DNA of 64,000 nt from Planctomycetia bacterium (GTDB lineage Bacteria; Planctomycetota; Phycisphaerae; UBA1845; Fen-1342): the NCBI GenBank assembly GCA_015709575.1, contig CP054190.1, forward strand, positions 868,001 through 932,000, written 5' to 3'. Both the position numbers and the translations under genes were made by a program. The notes beneath the pieces are model-generated. The model was given only the letters and a program-made list of their open reading frames with translations, was not told where the DNA came from and ran no database searches. The first letter of the stretch is position 1. The number at the start of each line of letters is the position of its first letter. This document shows positions 34,833 to 44,120 of the stretch, piece by piece.

Positions 34833-35963
34833 ATGAACGCGCGAACCTGGGTGGCGGTGTTTCTGATCGTGGCGATTGCGGGTGGATGCCCGGTTCCGTC
34901 GCCGATGGGCCAGGCCAACGGCAACTCGGACGGCTCAAACTCCAACGGGAACTCAAACTCGTCGGACGCCGGCTCTAATTCGAACTCGTCGGATTCATCG
35001 GACGACAAGCCCGTCAAGCCGCTCGCCGACCCGAGCGTCTACGGTGACGGGTCGGCCGGCGAGCGCGTCGTCAGCACGGCGCTGCGCGTCGGCGACCAGG
35101 GCGATGTGAACTTGCAGTACACGGATTTCGTGGTCGCCCCGGGGGTCACGATGACCGTGCAGAGCGGCACGGTGATCCGCTGTACCGGCACGTTTCGCAA
35201 CGAGGGCACGATCCTCGTGCTGCCCGGTGCGGAGGGCGGCGATCGCACCGGCTTCGACGGCTCCACGCTGGACGGATCGTCGCGCCCCGCCGCACTGGGG
35301 ATCGCTACCCGCGCCGCGGCGGCCGGCGAAATTGGCGGCAGCGCCTCAGGCCGGACCGGCGGCGGAGAGGGCAGCGGGCTGTCCGAGTTTGAGGCACGCC
35401 AGACGCTCCGCATCGGCGTGAAGGCCGGCGGCGGCGGAGGTGCGTCGATCGACGGCGGCGCGTCCGGCGGCGGCTTCTTCGCCGTCATCGCGGCGGGCGA
35501 GATTCAGAATCTCGGCACGATCATTGCCAAGGGCGCGGACGCGACCGATCGCGCCGGCGGCGGCGGCGGAGGAGGAGGAGCCGTGCTGCTCGCGTCCCTG
35601 ACGGCAGTTTCCAACGCGCCGGCGGGGGTCGTGCAGGTGGATGGTGGCGGCGGCGGCCCGGCGACCGCGAACTCCGCCGCGGGCGGTGGCGGCGGCGGCG
35701 GCATCGTGCATCTGATTGCGCCGGACGTGAAGAATGATGGCGTCCTGACGGCGCTCGGCGGAGCACCCGGGGCCGATGGGGTGGCGGATTCCGTGGTCAG
35801 TGACCTGCGATCGGGGGGCGGCGGCGGCGGCGCATCCGGCGGAAACGGTGGCAAGGGCGGCGGTGTGCCCGCGGGTTCGACCGCGACGCCGTCGAGCGCG
35901 TCAGCGGGGTCAAATGGTCACACGCTGATCACGGCCGCGAACCCTACGGCGCTGGTGAAGTAG
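34833..35963 (+). CDS. Gly-rich lipoprotein with Asn/Ser linker
   Basis: The protein has 376 residues from ATG 34833, with GGAGG upstream. The lipoprotein signal is residues 1-20, with lipobox IAGGC. A linker of about 40 residues is almost only Asn, Ser, Gly and Asp. The body contains beta-helix-like stretches (YTDFVVAPGVTMTVQSGTVI, then GTFRNEGTILVLPG) broken by many poly-Gly runs of four to eight residues. This looks like a repetitive parallel beta structure with polyglycine turns, seen in other bacteria as adhesin-like or spore-coat-like proteins. It has no catalytic motif. It is probably surface-exposed, and possibly shares regulation with the acidic protein upstream. Confidence 0.78.
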   Translation: MNARTWVAVFLIVAIAGGCPVPSPMGQANGNSDGSNSNGNSNSSDAGSNSNSSDSSDDKPVKPLADPSVYGDGSAGERVVSTALRVGDQGDVNLQYTDFVVAPGVTMTVQSGTVIRCTGTFRNEGTILVLPGAEGGDRTGFDGSTLDGSSRPAALGIATRAAAAGEIGGSASGRTGGGEGSGLSEFEARQTLRIGVKAGGGGGASIDGGASGGGFFAVIAAGEIQNLGTIIAKGADATDRAGGGGGGGGAVLLASLTAVSNAPAGVVQVDGGGGGPATANSAAGGGGGGGIVHLIAPDVKNDGVLTALGGAPGADGVADSVVSDLRSGGGGGGASGGNGGKGGGVPAGSTATPSSASAGSNGHTLITAANPTALVK

Positions 35964-36064
35964 CCAGCCAGCACGCGGTCGGCCGCTCGGTTGCGTCAAG
36001 TGAAGTTTCGGAAGCACGGCGGTGTGCCACCGCGGTTTCAGCCGGGGCGCTGTCCGAACGCTTG

Positions 36065-36082
36065 CACTGCTTCAGAGCAGTG
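36065..36082. terminator. hairpin between convergent genes
   Basis: CACTGCT at 36065-36071 and AGCAGTG at 36076-36082 form a perfect 7-base stem with a 4-base loop. A second small hairpin lies at 36019-36033 (GCGGTG, loop TGC, CACCGC). GAGCAGTG at 36075-36082 can also pair with CACTGCTC at 36118-36125. The region separates the Gly-rich lipoprotein and LysM genes and may end both transcripts. Confidence 0.4.
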
Positions 36083-36124
36083 GCACATTCCGACCCGCAG
36101 CCGCACGCTACTCCCGACACTGCT

Positions 36125-37912
36125 CTACGGCACGCGGTGTGAACCGCGCGCGCCGGCGGCGACCTTCACGGCGCCGCTGTTGGCGGCGGCCGCCGGTTGC
36201 GCACGCCGGGGCGATGGCTGGCGGGCCGCATCGCGGGCGGCGGAGGCGCCCAATGATCGAGCCGCACCGATCTTCGCCGCGCCCGGACGCGCCGGACCAG
36301 TCTTCGATTTTGTCGTCGCTGCTTTGGCAGCCGGCGGCTTCGACGTCGCCGCTTTCGCGGCGCCCGCCTTGGCCGCGACGGGCTTATTCGCGGTTGCGGT
36401 CGAGTTGCTCGGCTTTGAACCGTTCGCCTTCGACCCAGACGGGCCGCGCGGGTTCGCAGCCGACGATCCTCCGCGGCCTCCGCCCGTCGGCTTCGCGTCA
36501 TTGGACGTCTTTGTCCCGTTCGACGGCTTCGCGCCGTTTGATGGCTTCGCCGGGTTTGCCGACTTGGACGGCGCAGTTCCACTCGCACCCGCCGGCGCCT
36601 TCGCCGGGCGCGGCGGCAGCTTGAGCTTCATGCCGATCTTGATGTCGTTTTCCGACTTCAGCACATCGCGATTCAGATCAAAAATCTGCTTCCAAAGACC
36701 GGCGCTGCCCAGTTCTTTTGCTGCAATCGCGCTGAGTGTGTCTCCCTTGGCGACGGTGTACACACGCGCACCCGCGGGCGGCGGCGCTGCGCCGGTCGTT
36801 CCGGCGGGCGTCGAGCCCGATCGAGGCGGTGTCACTCCGCCGGCGGTCGGCGCGCCGCCGGAAGCCCCCGTACCGCTGCCCGCTGCGCCAGCGCCGCTCG
36901 TCGGCGTCGTACCCGCCGCGCCTGCTCCGGGTGTCGGCCCGCGCGGCGGGGTCGCCACAGGCCGCGTCTCCGGGATCACGCCCAGGGTCGGGGGCGCGAT
37001 AGGCCGGCCGGCTAGTACGTCCGCGCTGGGCGGCAGGAGCAGCACCTGCCCGGCTTTTAAGTTGTCCACGTCCACCCGCGGATTGGCAGCGGCGATTGCC
37101 TTCCAGTGCGACGCGGAACCGTATTCCTCGCGGGCAATCGCGCCGATCGGCGTCGCCCCGCGAACCGTGTGTCGCTTCCATCCGGGCGGCAGCTCACCGC
37201 TGCGCGCGGCTTCGCCCGAAGCGCCGCTCTCGGGAGCAGGCGTCGTACCGGCCACCGGAGATCCACCCGGAGTCGGCGGTGAGGGGGTCGTGCGCGGCCC
37301 GGAGGGCGTCGGTCCGGTCGGCAGCGCCGGCGGCTCGCCGGCCCGCGGCGCCGGGCCACCGATCGCCGGAGTGGGTGGCGTTGCTACTGGAGGCGGCGTC
37401 ACCGCGGGGCGTGTCGATGTCGTTTCAACGACTTCGTCGTCATCCGTCGGCGCACGCGTCGTCGTGGGACCGGTCGGCAGCGGCGGAGGCGCGCCGCCGA
37501 CGTCTGTCACTGGCCCGGTGCCGGGCGGCGAGGCCGCACTTTCGCCCGCGCCGCGCGGCGCGGACGTGCCCGCGCCCGGACCATTCTCCGGCGTTTGCGC
37601 CGGCGTGGTCCGCGGCGGCAGCACCGGCGAGGTCGAACTGGTCAGGCTCGGCGGCGCGACCGGCGATGTCATGCCGGACGCGCTGGGCGGCGGAGAAATT
37701 AGTCCGCCTGCATTGCCGTTGCGCGGCGCGGGGGCGCCGGCGGAACGGTTCGCGTTCGGAGCCGTGTTGATCGGCGGCGGCGAGTTCCGGTTTTGCGAAG
37801 CCCCCGACGGCGAGGCGCTTTCGCCCCCCGGACGCATCGTCCACATCACGCCCCCGATGATGCCGAGAACGCCAACTAACAGTCCGACTTTCAGCGCCGT
37901 GTTCGTGGCCAT
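36125..37912 (-). CDS. membrane-anchored protein with two LysM domains and basic Lys/Ala-rich tail
   Basis: The protein has 595 residues from ATG 37912. A membrane anchor lies at about 7-26 (LKVGLLVGVLGIIGGVMW). A Pro/Thr-rich linker of about 200 residues leads to a first LysM domain (KRHTVRGATPIGAIAREEYG...LKAGQVLLLPP). A second Pro/Gly-rich linker leads to a second LysM (VYTVAKGDTLSAIAAKELG...IKIGMKLKLPP). The final 150 residues are Lys/Ala/Pro/Ser rich (KPVAAKAGAAKAATSKPPAA), similar in composition to histone H1 tails. LysM binds N-acetylglucosamine-containing polymers such as peptidoglycan. The basic tail could hold DNA or acidic polysaccharide, which is inference. It is divergent from the helicase gene. 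Confidence 0.85.
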   Translation of the reverse strand: MATNTALKVGLLVGVLGIIGGVMWTMRPGGESASPSGASQNRNSPPPINTAPNANRSAGAPAPRNGNAGGLISPPPSASGMTSPVAPPSLTSSTSPVLPPRTTPAQTPENGPGAGTSAPRGAGESAASPPGTGPVTDVGGAPPPLPTGPTTTRAPTDDDEVVETTSTRPAVTPPPVATPPTPAIGGPAPRAGEPPALPTGPTPSGPRTTPSPPTPGGSPVAGTTPAPESGASGEAARSGELPPGWKRHTVRGATPIGAIAREEYGSASHWKAIAAANPRVDVDNLKAGQVLLLPPSADVLAGRPIAPPTLGVIPETRPVATPPRGPTPGAGAAGTTPTSGAGAAGSGTGASGGAPTAGGVTPPRSGSTPAGTTGAAPPPAGARVYTVAKGDTLSAIAAKELGSAGLWKQIFDLNRDVLKSENDIKIGMKLKLPPRPAKAPAGASGTAPSKSANPAKPSNGAKPSNGTKTSNDAKPTGGGRGGSSAANPRGPSGSKANGSKPSNSTATANKPVAAKAGAAKAATSKPPAAKAATTKSKTGPARPGAAKIGAARSLGASAARDAARQPSPRRAQPAAAANSGAVKVAAGARGSHRVP

Positions 37913-38335
37913 GAGAGAGATTCCTCGTCGCGCGCCCGGAGTGAATGCGCCGACCTCCTTGTCGTCGCGGTCGGATTATAGCCCTTCGGGAACGTGTCGT
38001 GAGCGATTTTTGCGGACTCTCCGTCCGCTCCGGAAGGCCGCGGCAGGCCACCGCGTTCGATTTTTCTCCCGGCCCTCCCCACCGCGAGCCGATCGGATAT
38101 ACTGTTGTGAACATCGCCAGTGACCTCAGCCTTTCTCGTCCCCTTCGGCACGGCTGTATCGGGGCAGGATCCATCTGGGAATCGACTGGCAGCGCCACCC
38201 GCGGTTGCGTGTGTCGGCGCTCCAACCCAGTACGGCCGCGTTTGCGTCAGATCGTTTCCCGCAAGCCACGCCCGAAGCAACCGGTGACCGCATCCGCGCT
38301 GCGCAAGTGCAGCCTGGGCGGCCCGAAGGGAGTCT
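37913..38335. other. divergent intergenic region with long helicase leader, 423 bases
   Basis: On the minus strand TATAAT (37975-37980 on the plus strand as ATTATA) could be the -10 box of the LysM gene, with a weak -35. On the plus strand TATACT at 38098-38103 could be the -10 box for the helicase, which would give a leader of about 230 bases. Long leaders are known in cold-shock helicase mRNAs, but no specific element was recognised here. Confidence 0.4.
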
Positions 38336-39922
38336 GTGTACGTGAAGAGTTTTCGTGAGTTGGGGCTGTGCGCCCCGCTGCAGCAATCGCTGCGTGAAGA
38401 GGGGTACGAGACGCCGACGCCGATCCAGCTTCAGGCGATTCCGCCGGTGATGGCGGGTCGCGACGTGCTGGGCTGCGCCCAGACCGGCACCGGCAAGACG
38501 GCCGCGTTCGCGCTGCCGATTCTGCATCGCCTGCTGGAAAGCGGACCGACGAAGAGCGCCCGCGGCGGCGGCGGCGCGCTGCCGCGCGTGCTGGTGCTCT
38601 CGCCGACGCGCGAGCTGGCGACGCAGATCGCCGAGTCGTTCTCCGTGTATGGGCGGCACACCGGGATGCGCCAGGCGGTCATCTTTGGCGGCGTCAGTCA
38701 GCATCACCAGGTCAAGGCGCTGCAGCGCGGCGTGGACGTACTGGTCGCAACGCCCGGGCGCCTGATCGACCTGATGGACCAGCGCCTGGCCGACCTGTCT
38801 CAGGTGACCGTGTTCGTGCTGGATGAGGCCGACCGCATGCTCGACATGGGCTTCATTCAGCCCATCCGCCGCATCGCCGCGGCCGTGCCGCGCCCGCCTG
38901 CGCGCCAGACGCTGCTCTTTTCCGCGACCATGCCGGATGAGATCCGGCGCCTCGCGGATTCACTGATGCACGATCCGGTGCGCGTGGCGGTGACGCCGAT
39001 CGCATCGACCGTGCCGAAGATCGAGCAATCCGCGTATGCCGTGCCTAAGGCCGACAAGCCGGCGCTGCTGCGCCACCTGTTGGCCGATGAATCGGTGCTC
39101 CGCGCTGTGGTGTTCACGCGCACCAAGCACGGCGCGGACCGTGTCAGCCGCATGCTGGCCCGCAACGGTGTCTCCGCGGACGCGATTCACGGCAACAAGG
39201 CCCAGAATCAGCGAACGCGCGCGTTGGACCGCTTCCGAAGTGGTGCAGCGCGGGTGCTGGTGGCCACCGACGTCGCGGCCCGCGGCCTCGACGTGGACGG
39301 CATCACGCACGTCTTCAATTTCGACCTGCCGATGGAGCCGGAGGCCTATGTGCATCGCATCGGGCGCACCGCCCGGGCCGGCGCAAGCGGGTCAGCGGTC
39401 TCTTTCTGTGATCCGGCCGAGCGCCCGCTGCTGCGCCAGGTGGAGCGCCTGATCGGGCGCAGCGTCCCGATGACGGTCACGCCAAAGGAACTGCCGGCCG
39501 AGGTGCTGGTCGAGCGCGGCCGGCACGGCGAGCATGCGGACGCCGAACGCGGGGATTCGCGCCGCGCAGGGTCGCGCAACGGGCGGCAGGGCGAGCGCCG
39601 CGAAGCTTCTCGCAGTGGCGGCCCGGGGCGCGACCGAGCGCACGATGGTGGATTCCAGCGCGATTCGCGCGACGGCGGCGGCTTCGGTCGTGATTCGTCG
39701 GGGCGCAAGCGCGGCGGCCGATCCGGTCCGCGGCGCGACGGGCGCTCGCACGGCCATCCGGCCGGCAAGGGCAGCTCGCGCCACGCCGAGCACGCGGCGC
39801 CGCGAACGGAGCGATCCGAGAACACACGGAGCGACACGGTGCCGGCGACGACGTCGGAACGCCCGGCCCCGACGCCGTTCCCGCGGCACGGCCGCAAGCC
39901 TCTGGCGCGCGGCCGGCGGTGA
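38336..39922 (+). CDS. DEAD-box RNA helicase, RhlE-type
   Basis: The protein has 528 residues from GTG 38336, with AAGGGA about 4 bases upstream (GTG 38342 is possible). The motifs run in order: Q motif YETPTPIQLQAIP, I AQTGTGKTAA, Ia PTRELATQ, II VLDEADRMLDMGF, III FSATMP, V ATDVAARGLDVDGI and VI HRIGRTARAG. From about residue 385 the protein has a long Arg/Gly/Asp-rich tail (GRDRAHDGGFQRDSRDGGGF). Such tails bind RNA without sequence preference and occur in RhlE and SrmB relatives. Probable roles are RNA unwinding in ribosome assembly or decay, often in cold. The exact subtype is uncertain. Confidence 0.93.
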   Translation: MYVKSFRELGLCAPLQQSLREEGYETPTPIQLQAIPPVMAGRDVLGCAQTGTGKTAAFALPILHRLLESGPTKSARGGGGALPRVLVLSPTRELATQIAESFSVYGRHTGMRQAVIFGGVSQHHQVKALQRGVDVLVATPGRLIDLMDQRLADLSQVTVFVLDEADRMLDMGFIQPIRRIAAAVPRPPARQTLLFSATMPDEIRRLADSLMHDPVRVAVTPIASTVPKIEQSAYAVPKADKPALLRHLLADESVLRAVVFTRTKHGADRVSRMLARNGVSADAIHGNKAQNQRTRALDRFRSGAARVLVATDVAARGLDVDGITHVFNFDLPMEPEAYVHRIGRTARAGASGSAVSFCDPAERPLLRQVERLIGRSVPMTVTPKELPAEVLVERGRHGEHADAERGDSRRAGSRNGRQGERREASRSGGPGRDRAHDGGFQRDSRDGGGFGRDSSGRKRGGRSGPRRDGRSHGHPAGKGSSRHAEHAAPRTERSENTRSDTVPATTSERPAPTPFPRHGRKPLARGRR

Positions 39923-39963
39923 GCCAGCGCGGCTGATCGACAGTCGGCGTGACTGAACTACGA

Positions 39964-40006
39964 ATGCGTTCGGGTCGCTTCGCGTCGTGCGACGGCCCGA
40001 ACGCAT
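39964..40006 (+). terminator. long hairpin after helicase gene
   Basis: ATGCGTTCGGG at 39964-39974 pairs with CCCGAACGCAT at 39996-40006. Three further pairs extend the stem inward (one G-T wobble), giving about 14 base pairs and a 15-base loop. Only a weak T-rich stretch follows (ATGATTGTCTGTTC). It could also end the convergent kinase transcript. Confidence 0.55.
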
Positions 40007-40206
40007 CGTCATGATTGTCTGTTCGGTGTAGAGTGGGTCGTGCCACCGCCAGGGCGCTCTGATGCGTGAGGGTCAAGGCTTCGACGTGGGGGCATGCCCC
40101 GCCCCGCCCGTTCGAAACAGGCCCTGCTCACCCAGTCAGTTCCGGGCAACCGCGTATTCAGGCCACGCCCATCGCGGTAGCCGCTTCGGGCCGGGTGACG
40201 TCGATG

Positions 40207-43200
40207 TCAGTCCAGCGGTGTGCCGTCCCAGATCATCGTGGTTGTTTCGTTCACGCCCGCCAGCCGTCGCCCATCCGGGCTGAGCGCTACCTGCGACAGG
40301 ACGACATCCGCGATGCGCAGGACCTGTCGCCCGGTGTCGATGTCCCAGAGGCGCAGATCATCACCACCGGCGAAGACGTGGCGGTCGTCCGGCGCGAGGG
40401 CAAGGTGGTACAAGTGGTTTCGAGTTCCGCGCAGCGTTTGAAGCGTTGCGCCGCTGCGGGTGTCCCAGACGCGCAGCGTGCCGTCCAGGGAGCAGGAGAT
40501 GATCCGATCTCCGGCCGATGTGAAGCGCACGCCCCCGACGGAATCCGTGTGGCCGCTCAGGGTCAGCATCAGCTCACCGCTTTCCACTTCCCAGACGCGC
40601 ACGGCGTTGTCCCGGGCGGATGCTGCAACTCGCGAGCCATCCGGGCCGAAGTCAACGTCGAAATACGTCCCCATGACGACTTCACTGGTGCCGACCAGAA
40701 TCTCACGAACCAGCGCGCCCGTTGACACTTCCCACACGCGCAGGAACTGATCGGTTCCGAGGCTGGCCAAGCGCCGGCCGTCACTCGACCAGGCCAGCCG
40801 CCCGGCGCGTCCAACGTGTGCGCAAATCACCATTTCCACGCGCCCGCCGGCCACAGCGCGCAGCTCGATGTCGCCGTTCATCCCCGCGTTCGCCAGCAGC
40901 CGGCTGTCCGGGCTGAACGCCACACCCGATGCCCATTTGTGGGCCGCGCCGGGCCGCTGCTCCCATGCCACCTCCTCTGTGGCGGCGTCATACAGTCGGA
41001 GATGATCTCCGACGCCGAGCACGGCGAACCAGCGGCTGTCGGGCGACCAGGCCAGCGCCTGCCCGCCCGGCCCGACGGTGCGTTGTGCGCGCCCACCGCG
41101 AAGATCCCAGATGCGCACGATGCCGTTATTGGCGACGCCGGCGACGCGCCTGGAGTCCGGAGAGAACGCAGTACCGATAGTGGTCGCGTTGTGCCCGATC
41201 AGCCGCCGGAGGCGCTGGGTGCGGTGGGCATCCCACAATTCGATCCAGGTGGACACGCAGCGCGACAAAAGGCGTCCATCGGGCGAGAAGCTGACCCCCC
41301 AGATCTGCACGGCCGCGTTCGGTTGCGCCTCGGAGGTGAATCGGAGCGAGCCGCCGGGCAGTTCCCAGCCGCGCAGCCGCCCGTCCCATGCGTCGGTGAC
41401 GACGTATGAGCCGTCGGGCGCGAACGCCACACCGCGCACTTGCGCTCCGTGCCCGGTCAGGTGCTCCAGCCGCTCACCGGTCTCAGCGTCCCATACCGAC
41501 GCGGTGCCGTTGAAGCTGCCGAAGGCGACCCGGCGCCCGTCGACGTGTGCATCGAAGGCGACCGGGCCGGGCTGCTTCAGCGTTCGCAGGTGCGCCCCGG
41601 TGTCTGCGTCGTGGACGTGCACGCTGTCACGATAGCCGTCTCCGAGCACGATCTTCGACGAGTCCCTGGTGAACCCGATCAGGGTCGTGGCCTGGTCCGG
41701 GGGACGCTGGCCGCGGTCGATCTCGTACCGCCGCTTCCAGGTATCCATTTCGTACAGGCGCAGCCGAAATGTCCGACCGCCCACTGCAATGTAGTTGCCA
41801 TCCGGAGAGAAGGCGGCCGAACCCTGCAGCGCGACGTTATCCGTATCGAGGACATGAACCAGCTCGCCGGTCTCGGCGCTCCAGACTTTCGTCGACCGCT
41901 GGATCGGTGGAAAACGCTTCGTCTCCAGACCAGTCGTCAGCAGATACCGGCCGTCCGGCGAATAGGCGATCACCGAACTGTCGCGCTCATGCGCCTTCCA
42001 CGACACCACCGATTCGTCCGTCAGCCGCTTGAGGTGCCAGTATTCCCACCCGCGCATGTCTTCGGGGCACTGTTCCAGGGCCGCGTTCATTTCGATCGGG
42101 TTGGCGGTTTCGTATGCTTTTTCCGCCAGGCTGATCGAGTTGTAGTAAAGCGCTTCGCGCAGGTGCGCAGCGCGCTCGATGGCGAGGGCGGCGTTGCGCT
42201 CAGCGCGCGCATAGAGAATGGCCAGACCGATCGCGGCGGCGATTGTGAGTACGAACATCGTGGCCGCCATGCCGAACACGACGCGGTGTCGGGCGATCGT
42301 TTTGCGCAGAATGTAGAACTGGCTGTCGCGCCGCGCGGCGATCGGACGCCCGTCGAGGTAGCGGCGCAGATCCTCCGCGAGGTCGCCGGCGTCCGGGTAG
42401 CGTCGCTCCGGCTCTTTCGCGAGGCACTTGCGCAGAATGGTCTCGATCTCGCACGGCAGACAGCGTGCGTCGATCGACCCGCGGCTCGGCTCGGCGGAGA
42501 CGATGTTGGCCAGCACGCGGGTCATGTCCCCATCGACCGCGTAGGGAAACTCGCCGGTGAGCGCCTGCCAGAAGATCACGCCGAGCGCGTACACGTCGGT
42601 GCGGGTGTCCACCGCGGCCTGGTCGCCTCGGGCCTGTTCGGGGGCCGCCCATTGCAGTGAGCCGACGAACTGCCCCGTCATCGTCAGGGATGCCATCAGC
42701 GAGTCTCGCTCGAGCAGCTTGGCGACGCCGAAGTCCAGCACGTGCGGCAGTCCGTCCGCGTCGATGCGGATGTTCTCCGGCTTGAGGTCACGGTGGATGA
42801 TCCCGCGAAGGTGCGCCGCGTGCACGGCTTGCGCGATGTTGATGAACAAGCCGATCAGTTCACGAGTCGAGGGGCGCTGCGCATGGACGTGGGTGCTGAG
42901 CGGCACGCCGTCGATAAAGTCCATCACAACGTACGAAAGGCCGCCGCATTGCCCGCTGTCGTACACCGTCACGATTCCGGGGTGCTTGAGCTGTGCCAGA
43001 ATGCGGACTTCGCGTTCGATGCGCGAATGCTCGGAGGCGGATGCGAGCAGCCCGTGGCGCAGAATCTTGACGGCCACGTGCCGCTGGGTCGAGTGCTGAA
43101 GCGCCTGGTAGACCACCCCCTGACCCCCGCGACCGATCTCGCGGATGATCTCGTAGCCACCGAGGGCCGGGAGTTCGCGCGCGGAGGTGCTGTCGCGCGC

Positions 43201-43281
43201 CACAGCGCGTGCGGAATCATCGCACACGGCGGAGCGCGCGGCGCGAATCAGACGCTCTTCAGGTGGTTCGAACGTGGTCAT
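40207..43281 (-). CDS. Ser/Thr protein kinase with WD40 propeller
   Basis: The protein has 1024 residues. The kinase domain is at about 43-310: Gly loop GRGGQGVVY (50-58), Lys 72, HRDLKPEN (163-170), DFG (183-185) and the AAPEQARGD segment (212-220). One membrane helix lies at about 335-356. The remaining 650 residues form about fourteen WD40-type repeats (VWDAETGERLEHLTGHGAQV, AFSPDSRLLANAG, LRVWDTRSG), likely two seven-blade propellers outside the membrane. Such kinases are common in planctomycetes and are thought to sense ligands or partners through the propeller. It lies 89 bases downstream of an ECF sigma gene on the same strand and so is the likely partner of that sigma. Confidence 0.92.
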   Translation of the reverse strand: MTTFEPPEERLIRAARSAVCDDSARAVARDSTSARELPALGGYEIIREIGRGGQGVVYQALQHSTQRHVAVKILRHGLLASASEHSRIEREVRILAQLKHPGIVTVYDSGQCGGLSYVVMDFIDGVPLSTHVHAQRPSTRELIGLFINIAQAVHAAHLRGIIHRDLKPENIRIDADGLPHVLDFGVAKLLERDSLMASLTMTGQFVGSLQWAAPEQARGDQAAVDTRTDVYALGVIFWQALTGEFPYAVDGDMTRVLANIVSAEPSRGSIDARCLPCEIETILRKCLAKEPERRYPDAGDLAEDLRRYLDGRPIAARRDSQFYILRKTIARHRVVFGMAATMFVLTIAAAIGLAILYARAERNAALAIERAAHLREALYYNSISLAEKAYETANPIEMNAALEQCPEDMRGWEYWHLKRLTDESVVSWKAHERDSSVIAYSPDGRYLLTTGLETKRFPPIQRSTKVWSAETGELVHVLDTDNVALQGSAAFSPDGNYIAVGGRTFRLRLYEMDTWKRRYEIDRGQRPPDQATTLIGFTRDSSKIVLGDGYRDSVHVHDADTGAHLRTLKQPGPVAFDAHVDGRRVAFGSFNGTASVWDAETGERLEHLTGHGAQVRGVAFAPDGSYVVTDAWDGRLRGWELPGGSLRFTSEAQPNAAVQIWGVSFSPDGRLLSRCVSTWIELWDAHRTQRLRRLIGHNATTIGTAFSPDSRRVAGVANNGIVRIWDLRGGRAQRTVGPGGQALAWSPDSRWFAVLGVGDHLRLYDAATEEVAWEQRPGAAHKWASGVAFSPDSRLLANAGMNGDIELRAVAGGRVEMVICAHVGRAGRLAWSSDGRRLASLGTDQFLRVWEVSTGALVREILVGTSEVVMGTYFDVDFGPDGSRVAASARDNAVRVWEVESGELMLTLSGHTDSVGGVRFTSAGDRIISCSLDGTLRVWDTRSGATLQTLRGTRNHLYHLALAPDDRHVFAGGDDLRLWDIDTGRQVLRIADVVLSQVALSPDGRRLAGVNETTTMIWDGTPLD

Positions 43282-43370
43282 TGAACCCGGCGCGCCGAAA
43301 ACCCGGTTGTAAAACGCTCAAACGTAGAAGCGACGTTGCCCCGGCAGCCACCACAGCCCCGGCCGACCGC

Positions 43371-43985
43371 TCAGGGTGACGAACTGAAAAACCGAGTATC
43401 CGAGCCCAGAACCTCGCGCAGCCGCTCCCGGCCGCGTACCGCAAGCATGACCGCGGCAGCGGCGGAACGGCCGAGGCGCTCGCCGGCTTCTTTTGACGAA
43501 AGCCCGTCCAGGTCGATGAGTCGAACGGCGTCGGCGTAGTCTCGCGGCAGCATGGCGAGCGCCCGCTCCACGGCTGCCCGGATGTCCTCGCGTGCCGCGG
43601 CCCTGCTGGGCGTTGAGGTGGTGACTCCGAGCACGGCCACCAGGGCCGAGTACCCGTCGCCCGCACCCTGCACCCTCCGACGGGGATTCGGGCGCTTCTG
43701 GGCCTCCAGCCCGCGAATGGCGTCGCGCAGGTTGTTCTGCGCCAGCAGCCGCAGCCATCCGAGAAATGCATCGGGGTGAGCTGAGGTGAATGCCCCGATC
43801 CGCAGGAACGCCTCGGTGTAGGTGACCTGCATGATGTCGTCCGGATCGATGACGGTTCGCCAGTGTGCCTGGATGCTCAGGCTGGCGCGAACCTCCGGCC
43901 CATAGCGAAGTAACAGGCGCGACAGCGCGCCGGGGTCGCCCTGCCGCGCCGCCTGCAACTCGCTGTCAAACGCCACGTCGTGCAC
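43371..43985 (-). CDS. ECF-type sigma factor paired with WD40 kinase
   Basis: The protein has 204 residues from GTG 43985, with GAGGA about 5 bases upstream (a TTG at 44024 is in frame but has no binding site). Region 2 lies at about 20-90 (DDIMQVTYTEAFLRIGAF, then FLGWLRLLAQNNLRDAIR). Region 4 lies at about 140-200 (LPRDYADAVRLIDLDGLSSKEAGERLGRSAAAAVML). The sequence AAAAVMLAVRGRERL in region 4 is atypical but keeps the helix-turn-helix pattern. It is followed by a Ser/Thr kinase gene rather than an anti-sigma factor. It is divergent from the GIGT-repeat surface protein, which is a plausible target. Confidence 0.88.
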   Translation of the reverse strand: MHDVAFDSELQAARQGDPGALSRLLLRYGPEVRASLSIQAHWRTVIDPDDIMQVTYTEAFLRIGAFTSAHPDAFLGWLRLLAQNNLRDAIRGLEAQKRPNPRRRVQGAGDGYSALVAVLGVTTSTPSRAAAREDIRAAVERALAMLPRDYADAVRLIDLDGLSSKEAGERLGRSAAAAVMLAVRGRERLREVLGSDTRFFSSSP

Positions 43986-44120
43986 GGAATTCCTCGTCGG
44001 ACGCGTTGCGCCGCGTCGCGGCAATTCGCCATTGACAGTGTGGATGCCGCGGGCGCGCAGACGAGCGTGGACTATCCGGCATCATAGTCAACGGAACACC
44101 TTCCAGAAAAGGGAATCCAC

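Noticed and set aside
35991..38123. A 710-residue plus-strand frame opposite the LysM gene
   Set aside because: The sequence is Pro/Gly/Ala-rich low complexity that mirrors the minus-strand linkers; LysM domains are only found on the minus strand.
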